A DNA stretch of 7,237 bases, taken from contig JAEYRD010000189.1 in the NCBI GenBank assembly GCA_023435725.1, positions 1 to 7,237 of the forward strand, in the 5' to 3' direction. The notes below the pieces were generated by a model that saw only the letters and a program-made list of their open reading frames with translations, had not been told where the DNA came from and did not search any database. This DNA is from Pseudomonadota bacterium (GTDB taxonomy: Bacteria; Pseudomonadota; Alphaproteobacteria; Rhizobiales; Xanthobacteraceae). A program made the position numbers and the translations under genes. Shown one piece after another: positions 4,839-7,237 of this stretch (within the stretch, counting starts at the first letter, position 1; every line of letters begins with the position of its first letter).

Positions 4839-6539
4839 ATGGCCAACTCTGGGGCGTCCATAACTCATAGATTCTTGCCGGTCCTGGATTGGGCTCCTGG
4901 CTATCGGCGCGACTGGCTACTGCCCGATGTCCTTGCCGGCCTCGCACTCTGGGCTGTCATGGTACCAGAAGCCATGGCCTATGCCGGCATCGTCGGCGTG
5001 CCCCCCATCATGGGCCTCTATACGATCGTGCCCGCGTTGCTCGCCTATGCGCTGCTCGGAACGTCACGGCAGCTCGTGGTGGGGCCTGATACGGCGACTG
5101 GCCTGATCTCCGCGGTGACTGTTGGCGCCGTAGCCTCGCAGGGCTCCGCGGAATTCAACGCGCTGACCTCGACCCTTGCCGTACTGATTGGCTTCTTCTT
5201 CCTCCTCTTCGGCATCATGCGCATGGGATGGGTCGCAAGCTTCATCCCGACACCTGTCATGCGCGGCTTCATCGAGGGCCTGGTCTACGTCACCATCATC
5301 GGCCAAGTGCCGCACCTGCTCGGGATCAGCGGCGCATCGGGCAACTTCTTCACAAAGCTGTGGCACATTCTGCAGCACCTGCTGGACGCTTCTTTCGCGC
5401 CGGTCGTGACCGGCATCCTATCCCTCGCGGCCATGCTCCTGCTTCGTCATCTGGCCCCCGCAATACCGGCGGCGCTCGTCGTCATGGCCGCAGCGACGAT
5501 CGTGATCGGACTGCTCGGCGGAGAGGCCACGGGCGTGCACGTAGCCGGTCACCTCCCATCCGGGTTGCCGCACCTGACGCTGCCCATTCTGGACTTATCC
5601 AAATTGAGCGAGCTTGTGCCGGGCGCGCTCGCAATCGTGCTGGTCGGTTACGCAGAAGCGCTGGGAGCGGCGAAAGCCGCCGCCCTGCAGAGCGGCGGCA
5701 CGATCGATCCGAACCAGGAGCTGGTCGCACACGGGCCGGCAAACATGCTGAGCGGCCTTTTCGGCGGCTTCCTCGTCGTCGGCAGCCTGTCGAAGACGTC
5801 GGTCGCCACAGCCGCAGGCGCTCGCAGCCAGGTCGCCAACCTGATCGCGGCCGCCTTCAGCTTCCTCACGCTGATCTTCCTGACTCCGCTGTTCCGAAAC
5901 ATGCCTCAGCCGGCGCTCGCCGCCATCGTCATCGCAGCGATGCTGCATCTGACGAAGCCAAAATACCTGCTGCATCTCCTCGCTCGGAGCCGCTGGTCCC
6001 TAGCCAACACTCTCATTGTGATTGCGGGTGAGTTGACACTGGGCGTACTGCAGGGAATCGCGCTGGGCGTCGTGCTGTCGTTGGTCACGCTGATCTACCT
6101 GGCCAGCCATCCGAAAGGCGCCGAGCTCGGTCAGTTGCCAGGTGCTGAAGCCTATCGCGACGTCAAGCATCACCCGGAAGCCACCACGTTTCCGGGCCTC
6201 CTGATCTGGCGGATCGGCGGCGATCTGTTCTTCGCGAGCATCGGTCATATCAATGCGGCCCTGAAGGCAGCGCTGGCGGCGCGGCCCGACGTGAAGCGTG
6301 TGCTTCTGGATTGTGCCTCGGTCGACTTTGTCGACGTCAGCGGAGGCGATGAACTGCTTGCTCTGATCAAGGAGCTACAGAAATCAGGCATCAGCGTTGG
6401 CTTCGTTCGTGTGCGTGACGCCGTCCGCGACGACATGCGGCGAGCAGACATAGAGACAGCCGTGGGCCAAGCCAACTTCTTCGAACGGACAACGGATGGG
6501 GTGCGTGCCTGGCAGCCGCAAAGCTCGTCCGCGGCCTGA
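4839..6539 (+). CDS. SulP-family anion transporter with C-terminal STAS domain
   Basis: This 566-residue protein has the usual length for bacterial SulP carriers, which move sulfate, bicarbonate or dicarboxylates across the inner membrane, usually with H+ or Na+. The N-terminus (FLPVLDWAPGYRRDWLLPDV) leads into the first helices, with VPEAMAYAGIVGVPPIMGLY and the family signature region around residues 55-79 (GLY at 59-61, ending GTSRQ). About a dozen hydrophobic segments continue to near residue 425. The cytoplasmic STAS domain runs from about 452 to 555, with DVSGG at 499-503, where the Ser (501) matches the position phosphorylated in anti-sigma-antagonist relatives. ATG 4839 is the first start after two in-frame stops (4818, 4827). 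Its ribosome binding site is weak (GAG 8 nt upstream, AGGA 2 nt upstream). The DUF2252 gene follows after 53 nt, suggesting an operon. The substrate cannot be read from sequence, so names such as bicA or dauA are not justified. Confidence 0.93.
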   Translation: MANSGASITHRFLPVLDWAPGYRRDWLLPDVLAGLALWAVMVPEAMAYAGIVGVPPIMGLYTIVPALLAYALLGTSRQLVVGPDTATGLISAVTVGAVASQGSAEFNALTSTLAVLIGFFFLLFGIMRMGWVASFIPTPVMRGFIEGLVYVTIIGQVPHLLGISGASGNFFTKLWHILQHLLDASFAPVVTGILSLAAMLLLRHLAPAIPAALVVMAAATIVIGLLGGEATGVHVAGHLPSGLPHLTLPILDLSKLSELVPGALAIVLVGYAEALGAAKAAALQSGGTIDPNQELVAHGPANMLSGLFGGFLVVGSLSKTSVATAAGARSQVANLIAAAFSFLTLIFLTPLFRNMPQPALAAIVIAAMLHLTKPKYLLHLLARSRWSLANTLIVIAGELTLGVLQGIALGVVLSLVTLIYLASHPKGAELGQLPGAEAYRDVKHHPEATTFPGLLIWRIGGDLFFASIGHINAALKAALAARPDVKRVLLDCASVDFVDVSGGDELLALIKELQKSGISVGFVRVRDAVRDDMRRADIETAVGQANFFERTTDGVRAWQPQSSSAA

Positions 6540-6592
6540 GTTGAGATTGCAATCGGCTCTGACTCCTCAATAGAACTGTCGTGTCCTTGACC

Positions 6593-7237
6593 ATGGAACG
6601 AGCACCGGACATCAGCAGAGACTCGATTCCCCGTAGGCCGGAGAGCCCCTCGCGCATTGTGGCGCCGGACATCCGGGTCGCGGAAGGAAAGGCGCTGCGC
6701 GACAAGATTCCGCGTGAGCAGCATGCGCGCTGGAAGGCGTACAAGCGGCGACGGGATACGATCGATCTTCTGCGCGAGTCAGATATCGGCCGCATGAAGA
6801 AGCTCGTTCCGATTCGGTATGGCCGCATGCTGGCGTCGCCGTTTGCGTTCTATCGTGGGGCTGCAGGCATCATGGCCGCCGACCTGGCGCGGACGCCGAC
6901 CACCGGGCTGAGGGTGCAGGCCTGCGGCGATTGCCATCTCGTCAATTTCGGTGGTTTTGCCACACCCGAGCGCAACATCATCTTCGACATCAATGATTTC
7001 GATGAAACCGCGCCGGCCCCGTGGGAGTGGGACGTCAAGCGGCTTGTCGCGTCGATTGTTCTCTCCGCCAGAGCAAACGGAACATCCGACCGGCACGGCC
7101 GCGACTGCGCCGTCAGTTGCGCGCGAAGATATCGCGAGCGCATGCGTGAATTCGCCGGCATGGATCCGCTCGCCGTCTGGTACGCGGAAACCAAGGCCCT
7201 CGAATTCATCGGATCGCTGCCGAAGGACTTGCAGAAG
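6593..7237 (+). CDS. DUF2252 protein, 5' part (runs off the window)
   Basis: An open frame of 215 codons continues past the right edge. DUF2252 proteins are, as I recall, usually over 400 residues, so about half is present. The conserved blocks are clear: GRMLASPFAFYRGAA (about residues 78-92), GDCHLVNFGGF at 112-122, IIFDINDFDE at 129-138 and PWEWDVKRL at 143-151. The GDxHxxNFG and FDxNDFDE blocks resemble the catalytic and metal-binding loops of aminoglycoside-phosphotransferase or kinase-like folds. That link is inferred, and the family's substrate is unknown. The start is uncertain: ATG 6593 and an in-frame GTG at 6581 both lack a clear ribosome binding site, which may mean translation is coupled to SulP just upstream. 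No promoter or terminator is visible in the 53-nt gap, so it probably shares the FixK/FNR-like control of SulP. Confidence 0.9.
   Translation, partial: MERAPDISRDSIPRRPESPSRIVAPDIRVAEGKALRDKIPREQHARWKAYKRRRDTIDLLRESDIGRMKKLVPIRYGRMLASPFAFYRGAAGIMAADLARTPTTGLRVQACGDCHLVNFGGFATPERNIIFDINDFDETAPAPWEWDVKRLVASIVLSARANGTSDRHGRDCAVSCARRYRERMREFAGMDPLAVWYAETKALEFIGSLPKDLQK

Noticed and set aside
5228..6031. Long second plus-strand frame inside SulP
   Set aside because: It is Arg/Pro/His-rich, typical of a frame-shifted reading of a GC-rich gene, and SulP in the other frame has clear family motifs throughout.
6245..7209. Minus-strand frames opposite SulP and DUF2252
   Set aside because: Their translations are low-complexity Arg/Ser-rich and lie opposite well-recognised genes.

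Overview
The window looks like chromosomal DNA of an alphaproteobacterium close to Bradyrhizobium, Rhodopseudomonas or other Nitrobacteraceae. This rests on a DUF3551-type small Cys protein, other short exported proteins of a style common in those genomes, GC-rich codon use, and TTGA-N6-TCAA boxes of the FixK/FNR type. The genus is inferred, not proven.

Left part (1-3700): a loose field of short genes with long gaps. It holds a plus-strand Arg-rich exported protein (252-515), two tandem minus-strand exported Gly/Tyr-rich proteins (572-1051 and 1302-1688) that look like divergent paralogues, an interrupted small conserved gene (1969-2199), a Cys-containing exported peptide (2780-3022) and a DUF3551-type exported protein (3387-3677). 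GC-rich hairpins lie at the ends of three of these genes, and one hairpin is shared by two converging genes. No mobile element, CRISPR array, tRNA or rRNA was recognised.

Right part (3975-7237): a minus-strand K+ channel-type protein (3975-4658) is divergent from a SulP anion transporter with a STAS domain (4839-6539). SulP is followed 53 nt later by a DUF2252 gene that runs off the window (6593 onward). SulP and DUF2252 are probably one transcript.

The thread joining the two halves is regulatory. Palindromic FixK/FNR-like 14-mers lie 60, 61, 63 and 55 nt upstream of four chosen start codons, with a one-mismatch version 54 nt upstream of a fifth. The most perfect copy, TTGATCTAGATCAA at 4770-4783, lies between the channel and SulP genes. 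The working inference is an oxygen-limitation regulon combining an ion channel, an anion transporter, a DUF2252 protein and several tiny secreted proteins of unknown function. The boxes are seen directly. The regulator, the inducing signal and any joint function are inferred.
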